Shown: positions 1-7,022, counted from the first letter of the stretch. The stretch: DNA of 7,780 nt from an uncultured Acidimicrobiaceae bacterium (GCA_913031515.1 CAJWET010000068.1:1-7780), one strand, 5' to 3'. The notes: generated by a model from the sequence alone, not told the origin. Made by a program: numbers and translations.

Positions 1-814
1 ATCGTGGATCAGTGAACCAATCTGGGTGGCCCAACGCTGAGTACAGGCCTTTGATCTGAGAATCTGTAATCGCAAAATACACAATGTGGCCATCTCCTGT
101 TTCTGTGATGTTCATCAGCTGGCTTAGGTGCGTCCCCGGAATCACATCATCGTCAAGAAGTGAATCTGCCATTCCTCCATCAGGCCATAGAAAGGAAATC
201 GCGACGTCGATCATTGCAATATCTAGATGCTGACCGCCGGCTCCACGCTCACGCGCATATAAAGAAGCACTAACTGATAACGCAATCTCCCATGACACCG
301 CCTTATCTATCAATGCAGTTCGCATTAAATCAGGGAGCGGGATTTCAGGATTTACTTGAAGGGAAACATAGCCACACATCGCTTGCAATACCGGATCAAA
401 AACAGCCCGACCGGCATATGGTCCGTCTTGACCATACCCAGAGAGAGAAACGTATATGACATCCTTATTCACGGATTGAATTGTTCGATACCCTAGCCCT
501 AATTCGCTTATCTTTCCGGGGCGCATCGCTTGTAATACAACATCTGCTTGGGAAGCCAATCGCAGTGCTATCGCTTGTCCGTCTTTTTCTTTTAGGTTGA
601 TTTGTATAGATCTTTTCCCTCTGTTGCAATTCAAAACAGCGCTATTCATTTCGCCTTTTGAAAATCCTGAACTCCGTGTTATATCTCCTATCCCAGGGTA
701 TTCAACCTTGATAACTTCAGCGCCTAGCTCAGCTAGAAGCATGCTGGCAACTGGTCCTGCCACTACTTGCGTAAAATCAAGGACCTTGATCCCCGTTAAT
801 GGACCGGCAGCCAT
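1..814 (-). CDS. CaiB/BaiF family III CoA-transferase, 3' end beyond window
   Basis: The first 271 residues of a family III CoA-transferase are present; the family is usually about 380-400 residues, so roughly 110-130 are missing beyond the left edge. Such enzymes move CoA from an acyl-CoA to a free carboxylic acid in the cytoplasm; some relatives are racemases. Seen in the sequence: the N-terminal Rossmann-like start LDFTQVVAGP (residues 12-21), AELGAEVIKVE (28-38), LNCNRGKRS (61-69), GYGQDGPYAGR (126-136), and D170 in TALIDK, which aligns with the catalytic Asp169 of formyl-CoA transferase and CaiB. The GQHLDIAMIDV stretch (194-204) is also typical. MCR-type racemases carry a His in the segment after GYGQDGP; here it is Asp (D140), which favours a transferase. 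The ATG overlaps the stop of the upstream serine hydrolase as TGATG, with no strong Shine-Dalgarno of its own, so translation is probably coupled. The acid substrate cannot be told from sequence. Confidence 0.93.
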   Translation of the reverse strand, partial: MAAGPLTGIKVLDFTQVVAGPVASMLLAELGAEVIKVEYPGIGDITRSSGFSKGEMNSAVLNCNRGKRSIQINLKEKDGQAIALRLASQADVVLQAMRPGKISELGLGYRTIQSVNKDVIYVSLSGYGQDGPYAGRAVFDPVLQAMCGYVSLQVNPEIPLPDLMRTALIDKAVSWEIALSVSASLYARERGAGGQHLDIAMIDVAISFLWPDGGMADSLLDDDVIPGTHLSQLMNITETGDGHIVYFAITDSQIKGLYSALGHPDWFTDPR

Positions 815-2019
815 CACAACAATGCCTGATATACAACGGATTTTAACTCCCGGCGTATCGGATAGTAGCTAGATGGCATAAATTGTGTCATGAAAATGCA
901 GGAAACTTCTTCTAGGGGGTCGATCCAAAAACGTGTAGATGCTGCTCCTCCCCAGGCGAATTCACCTTGCGACCCTAATGCTGCGTTTGCAGCAGGGTCT
1001 ACAAGTACAGAGAAACCAAGTCCGAATCCCATCCCCTCCATAGCAGTCTCAGTAAAAGTTGACTGGCCGAGGTCGTTGAGAGTCGCTCCACCAGGCAAAT
1101 GATTCAATGTCATGAAGTCAAGGGTGTGGCGTCCGATGATCCGCTCGCCATTAAGTTCTCCGCCGTTAAGTAGCATGTTGGCAAAGCACTGGTAGTCGTC
1201 AGTTGTGGAGATCATACCCCCTCCACCGGAAAGAAAGACTTGAGGTTCGAGGTATGGACTATCTTCGGCCGCATCGATCCTTGTCAATGGGCCTTTTGGA
1301 GTAATTGCGTAGTTAGAAGTGAACCGTCCATAATTGGCTTTCTCAACATGGAATCCAGTATCAACCATTCCAAGTGGATCGGTAATGTTCTCACGCAAAT
1401 AGTTATCGAGACTTTGCCCGCTAATGACTTCGATTAACCGACCACACACATCAGTTGACATTGAATAGTTCCAAGCTGTTCCCGGGTCGAACAATAACGG
1501 TAGTTCACCCAGCCGATTTACGATCTCTTCAAGTGTGGAGTTAGATCCTTCCACGGCTCCACCCAATTTCCCATGGCGGTACATTTTGTCAAGGTTGTTT
1601 GAATAGTGAAACCCGTATGTGAGTCCGGAAGTGTGAAGAAGTAAATCTCGAATGGTCAGTGCTGTCTGGGCAGGTCGCGTAATCGGTTTGTGGATCGGCC
1701 CACCAACCAAGACCTCTGGGTTAGAGAAACTTGGGATGTATTTCTCAACTGGGTCTTCGAGAATAAAGTCACCTTTCTCGTAGAGTTGCATGAGTCCTAT
1801 GGAAGTAATTGGCTTCGTCATAGAGTAGATCCGGAAGATCGCATCTTCTCGAAGTTCAGTTCCATTTTCGATATCGGCTGCTCCAGCTGTGTATCGCAAG
1901 GCAACATTTCCTTGGTGCGCTATCTGCACTTGTGCACAAGGGAACTTTCCGTCGTCTACATATCTGTCGCATAGTTGAACCACTCTTTGTAGGCGCCCCT
2001 CATCAAACCCAAGACTCAT
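814..2019 (-). CDS. Serine hydrolase, beta-lactamase/class C esterase fold
   Basis: This complete 401-residue protein belongs to the beta-lactamase-related serine hydrolases (class C / EstB-like esterases), which act on ester or amide bonds through an acyl-serine intermediate. Motif 1 is S66-M-T-K69 (nucleophile and general base) in IYSMTKPITS. Motif 2 is Y185-S-M in WNYSMSTDVCGRLIEV. The third motif, normally KTG, is W356-G-G-A, the pattern common in esterase members rather than in true beta-lactamases. GGGGMISTTDDYQCFANMLL (266-285) is the usual conserved segment before the C-terminal lobe. No signal peptide or lipobox is visible, so a cytoplasmic location is likely, which also argues against an antibiotic-resistance role. 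The start is well supported by AGGAGG five bases before the ATG. The stop overlaps the CoA-transferase start, so the two form an operon. The substrate is unknown; an ester feeding the transferase is an inference. Confidence 0.93.
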   Translation of the reverse strand: MSLGFDEGRLQRVVQLCDRYVDDGKFPCAQVQIAHQGNVALRYTAGAADIENGTELREDAIFRIYSMTKPITSIGLMQLYEKGDFILEDPVEKYIPSFSNPEVLVGGPIHKPITRPAQTALTIRDLLLHTSGLTYGFHYSNNLDKMYRHGKLGGAVEGSNSTLEEIVNRLGELPLLFDPGTAWNYSMSTDVCGRLIEVISGQSLDNYLRENITDPLGMVDTGFHVEKANYGRFTSNYAITPKGPLTRIDAAEDSPYLEPQVFLSGGGGMISTTDDYQCFANMLLNGGELNGERIIGRHTLDFMTLNHLPGGATLNDLGQSTFTETAMEGMGFGLGFSVLVDPAANAALGSQGEFAWGGAASTRFWIDPLEEVSCIFMTQFMPSSYYPIRRELKSVVYQALL

Positions 2020-2103
2020 CCTTTCCTCCTCTTACTTAGTTTTTATTTAGATATGAGCTTAGACCCGCGCATACCCTAGTTCTAAATGGCAAACTATTAA
2101 TAT
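2020..2103. promoter_or_regulatory. Divergent intergenic region, serine hydrolase / glnS
   Basis: This 84-bp AT-rich gap lies between two divergent genes and must hold both promoters. On the minus strand TTGCCA, read from 2090 down to 2085, matches a -35 box at five of six positions, but no good -10 follows at 16-18 bp, so I do not assign it. No perfect operator-like inverted repeat stands out. Confidence 0.5.
2025..2030 (-). promoter_or_regulatory. Strong ribosome binding site of the serine hydrolase
   Basis: On the minus strand AGGAGG is followed by five bases (AAAGG) and ATG. It fixes the start of the serine hydrolase and contrasts with glnS across the same intergenic region, which has no such site. 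Confidence 0.85.
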
Positions 2104-3792
2104 ATGGAAACGCAAGGCGAACCGCCTATCAAAAAATCGAATTTCATAATTGATCTGGTTGAGGCAGACCTAGATTCGAATCGATATGATGGTCGCGTTC
2201 AAACTCGATTTCCACCTGAACCAAACGGATTTCTCCATGTGGGTCACGCAAAAGCTATCTGCTTGAATTCTAGCATCGCTAATGATTACTCCGGAGTATT
2301 CAATCTACGATACGACGACACCAATCCAGTAACAGAAAGTACAGAATTCGTCGCTTCCATAAAGGATGACCTCCAATGGCTACTAGGCGAAGAACTTAAA
2401 ACAGTCCCGCTTCACACCTCTGACTATTTCAAACAACTATACCTTTGGGCTGAAGACCTCATTATGAAAGGGAAGGCGTACGTTGATGACCAAGACGTCA
2501 AGACAATTTCAAAGCAACGCGGCGGCTTTCAAGAAACTGGACTAAACAGCCCCTACCGGGACCGGGGCACCGAAGAGAACCTCCATCTCTTTCGGGAAAT
2601 GCGGGCAGGGAAATTCTATGAAGGCGAATGTGTTCTGCGAGCAAAAATTGACATGGGTCATGACAACATGAACATGAGAGACCCAATCATGTACAGAGTA
2701 AAGACTGAAGAGCATTTCCGGACCGGGAAAGAGTGGAACATCTACCCAACTTATGATTGGGCGCATGGACAATCAGATGCGATTGAAAAAGTTACTCATT
2801 CACTTTGTTCTCTTGAATTCGAATCGCATCGAGAACTCTACAACTGGTTTCTGGATCAGCTTGAGATTACTGGGAATCAACGACCTTACCAAACTGAATT
2901 TGCAAGATTGAATTTTACTTATACGGTGCTATCTAAACGCCTCTTAAAGTACCTCGTTGAAGACAAGATAGTTGATGGCTGGGATGACCCCCGAATGCCA
3001 ACGCTGCGCGGTTTCCGGAAACGAGGATACCCTGCGGTAGCTGTTCGTAATTTTTGTGAGCACATAGGAGTAGCGAAAACTAATGGGACACATGAGATTG
3101 AGTTGCTCGAATCTTTCATAAGAAACAACTTGAATCAGAATGCTGAACGCAGAATGGCTGTATTGAACCCACTCAAAGTCACTATTACTAACTGGCCGGA
3201 AGGACATGTTGACATGCGCCAAGCAATCAACAACCCAGAAGATGAGTCTGCTGGAACTCGTGAAATTCCTTTCACTGGTTCTCTCTATATCGAGAGAGAG
3301 GACTTCATGGAAAATCCAGAACCCAAATACTACCGTTTAGCTCCGGGTCGCGAAGTACGGCTTCGTTACGGGTACTTCATTACCTGCAACAAAATTGTTA
3401 AGGACAAAGAGGGAAATGTAACTGAACTTCTTTGCTCCTACGACCCTGAAACCAGTGGAGGTAAGGCACCAGACGGCCGGAAAGTTAAAGCTACGATCCA
3501 TTGGGTATCTGCGGAACACGCTTTAGAGGGTTCCGCCGTGCTTTATGATCGCTTATTCTCCACTGAGCATCCAGGGGCAGAAACCGGAGAACCGTTAGAT
3601 GACATTAATCCGAATTCAAAAACTCTGCGTGAATGCATTAAGCTTGAGCCTTCCATAGGTGATTTAACTCGTGGGTCAGTAGTTCAGTTTGAGAGGCTTG
3701 GATATTTTCACCCAGATGAAGAAATTCCTCTTCTCTTCCACAGAACAGTTGGACTACGTGATGAGTGGGCGAATATCGTCAAACGGCGCTGA
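2104..3792 (+). CDS. glnS: Glutaminyl-tRNA synthetase
   Basis: This class I aminoacyl-tRNA synthetase charges tRNA-Gln with glutamine using ATP, in the cytoplasm. The 562 residues match the E. coli type (554) from end to end. Seen: PPEPNGFLHVGHAK (37-50) with the HIGH-type signature H45-V-G-H48; LRYDDTNP (68-75); NSPYRDR (148-154); CVLRAKIDM (176-184); MRDPIMYR (191-198); THSLCSLEFE (231-240); the KMSKS-type loop VLSKR (275-279); and GWDDPRMPTLRGFRKRGY (292-309). The C-terminal anticodon-binding beta-barrel half is complete, from KYYRLAPGREVRLRYG to the end motif HRTVGLRDEWA. The start is the first possible one, because an in-frame TAA lies at 2098-2100, and it leaves an N-terminal extension of the usual length. 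No Shine-Dalgarno sequence precedes it. Bacteria without GlnS make Gln-tRNA by amidation of Glu-tRNA; whether GatCAB is also present cannot be seen here. Confidence 0.98.
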   Translation: METQGEPPIKKSNFIIDLVEADLDSNRYDGRVQTRFPPEPNGFLHVGHAKAICLNSSIANDYSGVFNLRYDDTNPVTESTEFVASIKDDLQWLLGEELKTVPLHTSDYFKQLYLWAEDLIMKGKAYVDDQDVKTISKQRGGFQETGLNSPYRDRGTEENLHLFREMRAGKFYEGECVLRAKIDMGHDNMNMRDPIMYRVKTEEHFRTGKEWNIYPTYDWAHGQSDAIEKVTHSLCSLEFESHRELYNWFLDQLEITGNQRPYQTEFARLNFTYTVLSKRLLKYLVEDKIVDGWDDPRMPTLRGFRKRGYPAVAVRNFCEHIGVAKTNGTHEIELLESFIRNNLNQNAERRMAVLNPLKVTITNWPEGHVDMRQAINNPEDESAGTREIPFTGSLYIEREDFMENPEPKYYRLAPGREVRLRYGYFITCNKIVKDKEGNVTELLCSYDPETSGGKAPDGRKVKATIHWVSAEHALEGSAVLYDRLFSTEHPGAETGEPLDDINPNSKTLRECIKLEPSIGDLTRGSVVQFERLGYFHPDEEIPLLFHRTVGLRDEWANIVKRR

Positions 3793-3797
3793 AGAAC

Positions 3798-4982
3798 TTA
3801 ATTATTTTTCACTCTTTCTTGGGGAGCTCTCACTCTCCCATCACCGTGGGCAAATAATACATCGTTGTACCCCTGCCTCTCTGGCAGAATCTTTTGATAC
3901 TCGGGAATGTGAAAACTTACATAGACAGTTCTTCGGTAGCTTGTTGCCCCTGTAGGTGGAGGGGCTATGTGCAGCGTATGGCCATAATGTAAAGTCACAT
4001 CGCCCGGATTAGCTTCGATAGAAATTACTGAGAGGGAGTCATTCGCGTAGTCGGCTCCACCGGCAAAATTATTTGAACCTGGCAAGAACTTTAATTGCCC
4101 AGACCCTGATGAAGCATGATCCAATTGGATCCCCATATTCAAACCGGGACAAAGGAGAGGATGGCCTCCCATGCCGCAGTCTCTGTGCCAAGGTAAATCT
4201 GACAACCCTTCCATAATTTCTGGGACTTTTATTACGACTGCTATACCATCTCCATGGTCAGGAACTGGTACTAAGGGTATTTGTGATAGTTTTGCGAGTT
4301 CACGCAACCTTGGATCATAAGGAAGACCAGAGAATAACTCCGAATCGTCATTTAGATACGTCACCCTACAGCACTGCTCTTCACCTCGAACATCAGTTGC
4401 CCACCATGACCGCTTATCTTCCGGTGTTGCAGCTTGTCTTCTCTCTTCAACCTCCACTCTCATTTTTTCTATTTCATCCTTATCAAAAACATCCCTGACA
4501 AGAATGAAACCTAAATGTGCTAGAGCAGTCGCCATCTCTTGAAAATCATCGGTTATTGAAAAAGAGTGCTTCTGGCTGTGTAACTCTTGCGCAGGAGACC
4601 ATATTGGACGGTCATTGTATAGAGCTTGTAAAGCAGGCTCCCATTTGGCCAGATGGTTAAAAATTCCCCGTTCAAGAATCACTCTTCCTTGGAGCACCAG
4701 ACCCATAATTGACCATGCTTCGGTAACTAAATCAGACCAAGCATTGAGATCGGCCGAGAGCAACAGAGAAGCCCCCTCGGTACCCTCCTCGATACTGATC
4801 TTTCCTTCCTCAGCTCGAAACGTCCATGCATGTTCGTTATCCAATCGGATTCCGACTGATCGTCCATCCCCAACTAGTTCAGCAGCCTCGATTCCTCGCT
4901 GGCCGCTTGCTCGTTGAACAACTTTCCCAGAATAAAACTCTTTGAAATTAACAACGCCGAAGTATGCAGTCAAGGTCTCCAT
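3798..4982 (-). CDS. PhyH-family dioxygenase with N-terminal SCP2-like domain
   Basis: This 394-residue protein appears to have two domains. Residues about 1-125 resemble a sterol-carrier-protein-2 (SCP2) lipid-binding fold: short strands (RSVGIRL, AWTFRAEEGKISIEEG), ASLLLSADLNAWSDLV, then the amphipathic tail GLVLQGRVILERGIFNHLAKW, in the order expected for SCP2. Residues about 140-394 form a phytanoyl-CoA dioxygenase domain, a non-haem Fe(II)/2-oxoglutarate hydroxylase. Its iron ligands are H266-R-D268 in LPWHRDCGMGGHP and H338 in GHTLHIAPPPTG; R350 or R351 would bind 2-oxoglutarate; QLKFLPGSNN (296-305) is the usual core strand. Single-domain PhyH proteins are about 250-310 residues, so the extra N-terminal length is real. 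The gene lies 92 bp after a second PhyH gene on the same strand and has its own TATAAT promoter. The in-frame TAA inside that box makes the ATG the first possible start. The PhyH call is firm, the SCP2-like call is by pattern, and the substrate is unknown. Confidence 0.92.
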   Translation of the reverse strand: METLTAYFGVVNFKEFYSGKVVQRASGQRGIEAAELVGDGRSVGIRLDNEHAWTFRAEEGKISIEEGTEGASLLLSADLNAWSDLVTEAWSIMGLVLQGRVILERGIFNHLAKWEPALQALYNDRPIWSPAQELHSQKHSFSITDDFQEMATALAHLGFILVRDVFDKDEIEKMRVEVEERRQAATPEDKRSWWATDVRGEEQCCRVTYLNDDSELFSGLPYDPRLRELAKLSQIPLVPVPDHGDGIAVVIKVPEIMEGLSDLPWHRDCGMGGHPLLCPGLNMGIQLDHASSGSGQLKFLPGSNNFAGGADYANDSLSVISIEANPGDVTLHYGHTLHIAPPPTGATSYRRTVYVSFHIPEYQKILPERQGYNDVLFAHGDGRVRAPQERVKNN

Positions 4983-4990
4983 CTGAAGGG

Positions 4991-5019
4991 ATTATAGCTG
5001 ACGGATTTCTGGTTCTGAA
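4991..5019 (-). promoter_or_regulatory. Sigma-70-like promoter for a leaderless mRNA
   Basis: Reading the minus strand, TTCAGA (5019-5014, four of six matches to TTGACA) is followed by a 17-bp spacer and a perfect TATAAT (4996-4991). Only eight bases, CCCTTCAG, separate the box from the ATG of the SCP2-PhyH gene. Transcription starting about seven bases after the -10 would leave a 5' UTR of about two bases. The absence of any Shine-Dalgarno agrees with leaderless translation. It also implies that this gene can be expressed apart from the SDR-PhyH pair upstream. Confidence 0.65.
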
Positions 5020-5044
5020 ATGCTTTCTCGTATGCTGCCCACCA

Positions 5045-5072
5045 TTAGAAGGTTAGAAGAATTTAAAATTCT
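5045..5072. repeat. Short tandem and inverted repeats between the two PhyH genes
   Basis: TTAGAAG occurs twice in direct orientation (5045-5051 and 5053-5059). It overlaps AGAATTT-A-AAATTCT (5058-5072), a perfect 7-bp inverted repeat with a one-base centre just past the stop of the upstream PhyH gene. The repeats lie about 25 bp or more upstream of the -35 box of the SCP2-PhyH promoter. They could form an operator, but AT-rich sequence of this length can match by chance. Confidence 0.3.
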
Positions 5073-5074
5073 AT

Positions 5075-5989
5075 TTATTCCCATTCCGCTCGGATATGTT
5101 TTGGGATGGGGCGAATACGAGGGTACCAGGGAGACCGAAGAGCTTCTCCAGGGTTCAAAGAAAGTGAGAGTCCCGGTGTGAGCGGGACGGTTGGTCGAGT
5201 CGGCGGCCTTTTTGCATAGCGTATATCATCTCCATATAAGCGGATTGTAATAGCTCGCCGTCTACTATCTGGGCCTGTAGGGCCTCCTCCATGTAGAACA
5301 CCAGGGTGTGCGAATATTACGTCCCCAGGCGTTATATCCCATGACCGTATGTCATACGACTGACGATCTGACTCTATGTCGGGAAGTTGTGGTAATTCAT
5401 GGTCATAATGAGGAGCTGTAGGGTCGATTGAAACTTTTGATGGGCTAAAACCGTCATACATTGTCCCCTTATGGGAACCAGCAACATATTCTAAGCATTC
5501 CTCCTTGTTTAGCGGGTCAAGTGATATCCACGCCGAAGCGATTTGTTCTCCCTCTATCGGCCAATAGGGGGTGTCTTGATGCCAGGGAGTACGTTCAGAA
5601 TTTCCTCCTTCCTTGATGAAAAATTCGTCGGAATAAAGCCACAGATTACTCGAAGCGACAATTTTCCCTATGAAATCCGAAATCGGAGAGTCATACACAA
5701 ATCGGCGTATTTCCGGAATGACATCAAAATTTCTAATTGTCTCGATAAATTCACCCTCTTTACCTTCAAAGAATTTATGCATTGGCTGGGAACTATTGAG
5801 AACCCTTTCCAACCCAAGCTCAAGCAACAATAACCATTCAGGATGGAGAACGTTTTTTACCATGATGACTCCATCTTCCTGATACTTCGCTAAATCTGTG
5901 TTTTGAATGAGAGCCAGAGGATCTTCCAATGAACTTTCTACAGTTCCAGACAACTCAGATGATCTAAAGTTTCTTTCAGTTCTACTCAT
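5075..5989 (-). CDS. PhyH-family Fe(II)/2-oxoglutarate dioxygenase
   Basis: This complete 304-residue single-domain member of the phytanoyl-CoA dioxygenase family hydroxylates its substrate with O2 and 2-oxoglutarate, releasing succinate and CO2. Iron ligands are H137-Q-D139 in PWHQDTPYWPIEG and H233 in GDVIFAHPGVLHGGGP. The arginine cluster R243-R245, about ten residues after the distal His, supplies the 2-oxoglutarate anchor. SAWISLDPLNKEECLEYVAGSHKGT (152-176) is the classic PhyH core, including the conserved GSH turn. The start is placed by AAGGG with a four-base spacer; that site overlaps the stop codon of the SDR gene, so the two are co-transcribed. It is clearly different in sequence from the SCP2-PhyH protein next to it, so the pair is not a recent duplication. 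Specificity within this broad family (fatty acyl-CoA, small acids, secondary metabolites) cannot be predicted from these motifs. Confidence 0.95.
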   Translation of the reverse strand: MSRTERNFRSSELSGTVESSLEDPLALIQNTDLAKYQEDGVIMVKNVLHPEWLLLLELGLERVLNSSQPMHKFFEGKEGEFIETIRNFDVIPEIRRFVYDSPISDFIGKIVASSNLWLYSDEFFIKEGGNSERTPWHQDTPYWPIEGEQIASAWISLDPLNKEECLEYVAGSHKGTMYDGFSPSKVSIDPTAPHYDHELPQLPDIESDRQSYDIRSWDITPGDVIFAHPGVLHGGGPTGPDSRRRAITIRLYGDDIRYAKRPPTRPTVPLTPGLSLSLNPGEALRSPWYPRIRPIPKHIRAEWE

Positions 5990-5993
5990 ATCG

Positions 5994-5998
5994 CCCTT
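5994..5998 (-). promoter_or_regulatory. Ribosome binding site of the PhyH gene, inside the SDR stop
   Basis: On the minus strand TAAGGGCGATATG combines the SDR stop TAA, an AAGGG Shine-Dalgarno core and the ATG of the dioxygenase. This arrangement supports translational coupling of the two genes. Confidence 0.6.
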
Positions 5999-6848
5999 AC
6001 AAACTCGTCCAGTTATCTGGTCCCATTATGTCACCCGGTAAGGGTCCTCCTTCATAAAGCTTTTCTTGGAATCGCCGCATACCGTTTAGCCAACGGTCTA
6101 TATCCTCCGCCCTGTATTTCATATAGTCAATTACTTGCTGATGTGGGAGGACAAGAAACCGTTCATCATTGATTGCGGAAATACAATCTTGGGCAACTGA
6201 ATCTGGTTCTAGAATCCCATCCGAGCTAGCAACCCCACCTTCTTCCCATTCAGCTTCTTCCCCAGCAACAGTGTCTGGACTATTAGCAATAATACCTGTG
6301 CGGACTGCTTGCGGGCAGAGAACTGAGACGCGTATACCCTGATGGTGGTGTGTAATCGCTAGCCATTGCGCTAACGAGACAGCTGCACCCTTTGTGACAG
6401 AGTATGCAAGCGATCCTATTTGGGTTAGAAGGCCCGCCGCTGATGCAGTGTTTAATAGATATCCTCCTCCATTTGCGATCATTTGCGGGAGAACTGCACG
6501 AGCTGCATAAACGTGAGCCATAACATGCACCTCCCACATTTGCGTGATTCTTTCATTTGTATCCTCTAAGCCAGCATTAGTGACATACCCTGCATTTGAG
6601 CAAAAAATATCGATTGGTCCGTACTGATCTTCTACGGAATCAACAAGTTGCATAATCTGCTCTTCTTCTGAAACATCAACTAGTTTGGCTGTTCCGTTAA
6701 CCTCTTCGGCTATTGCCTGCGCGTTCTCATAGTTGATATCGCTCACAACAATGTGCCTAGCGCCAGCCTTCGCCATTGTTTTCGCCAAAGCAGCTCCAAT
6801 ACCTGAGCCGCCACCAGTTATTACTACAACTTTTTCCGCTAACTCCAT
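5997..6848 (-). CDS. Short-chain dehydrogenase/reductase (SDR)
   Basis: This complete 283-residue classical SDR oxidises or reduces an alcohol/carbonyl pair with NAD(P)(H). Seen: the cofactor motif T11-GGGSGIG18; D37 at the end of strand 2 (VVSDIN), which favours NAD(H) over NADP(H); VDVS at 57-60; the SNAG motif at 84-87; catalytic S136 in LLNTASAAGL; and Y149-SVTK153. Odd feature: the catalytic-tetrad asparagine, expected in the MWEVN pattern, is His108 (MWEVHVMAH). The loop after strand 6, LCPQAVRTG, is normal, so the fold is intact. It is the first gene of a minus-strand set, seven bases before a PhyH dioxygenase, which suggests that it handles the hydroxylated product or its precursor. 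The start has a modest AGAGG four bases before the ATG. The substrate is unknown. Confidence 0.95.
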   Translation of the reverse strand: MELAEKVVVITGGGSGIGAALAKTMAKAGARHIVVSDINYENAQAIAEEVNGTAKLVDVSEEEQIMQLVDSVEDQYGPIDIFCSNAGYVTNAGLEDTNERITQMWEVHVMAHVYAARAVLPQMIANGGGYLLNTASAAGLLTQIGSLAYSVTKGAAVSLAQWLAITHHHQGIRVSVLCPQAVRTGIIANSPDTVAGEEAEWEEGGVASSDGILEPDSVAQDCISAINDERFLVLPHQQVIDYMKYRAEDIDRWLNGMRRFQEKLYEGGPLPGDIMGPDNWTSL

Positions 6849-6941
6849 TTTGCCTCTACCTTGAATTGGCGTAAATATCTAACTATCTCTACAGACACTC
6901 TATTAAATTAAAGCTAGTGCATACGTGGAGTTTGGGGAAAA

Positions 6942-7022
6942 ATGTCTTACGATAGAAGTAACCCCTTGCGGGCCGTTGACGTTGTGCAATCCAATCGAGC
7001 TTGGTTTGCCTTCGGCCAATAA
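6942..7022 (+). other. 26-codon open frame in the leader, possible leader peptide
   Basis: ATG at 6942 follows TTTGGGGAAAA, a weak G-rich ribosome-site-like stretch, and opens a 26-codon frame (begins MSYDRSNPLR, ends WFAFGQ) closed by TAA at 7020-7022. Its second half overlaps the first hairpin of the leader. There is no recognisable family. The length is well within chance expectation, so coding is unproven. Confidence 0.2.
6986..7009 (+). repeat. Imperfect 9-bp inverted repeat (hairpin)
   Basis: GCAATCCAA (6986-6994) and TTGGTTTGC (7001-7009) pair with a single T-T mismatch around the loop TCGAGC. The TTGG at 7001-7004 could instead pair with CCAA at 7016-7019, so two mutually exclusive folds can be drawn. 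Function is unknown; it could equally be a DNA operator. Confidence 0.4.

Noticed and set aside
597..872. 91-codon plus-strand frame
   Set aside because: It is antisense to the CoA-transferase and serine hydrolase, whose motifs are unmistakable; low-complexity composition.
814..2019. Antibiotic-resistance beta-lactamase
   Set aside because: The SxxK and YxM motifs fit the fold, but WGG replaces KTG and there is no signal peptide, so an esterase-type hydrolase is more likely.
3689..3955. 88-codon plus-strand frame spanning the glnS and SCP2-PhyH ends
   Set aside because: It overlaps two confirmed genes in other frames and shows no domain.
5058..5072. Terminator after the PhyH gene
   Set aside because: The inverted repeat is AT-only at its centre with a one-base loop, so it cannot make a stable hairpin.
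5543..5833. 96-codon plus-strand frame
   Set aside because: It is a shadow of the PhyH gene on the opposite strand, whose iron-binding motifs fix the true frame.
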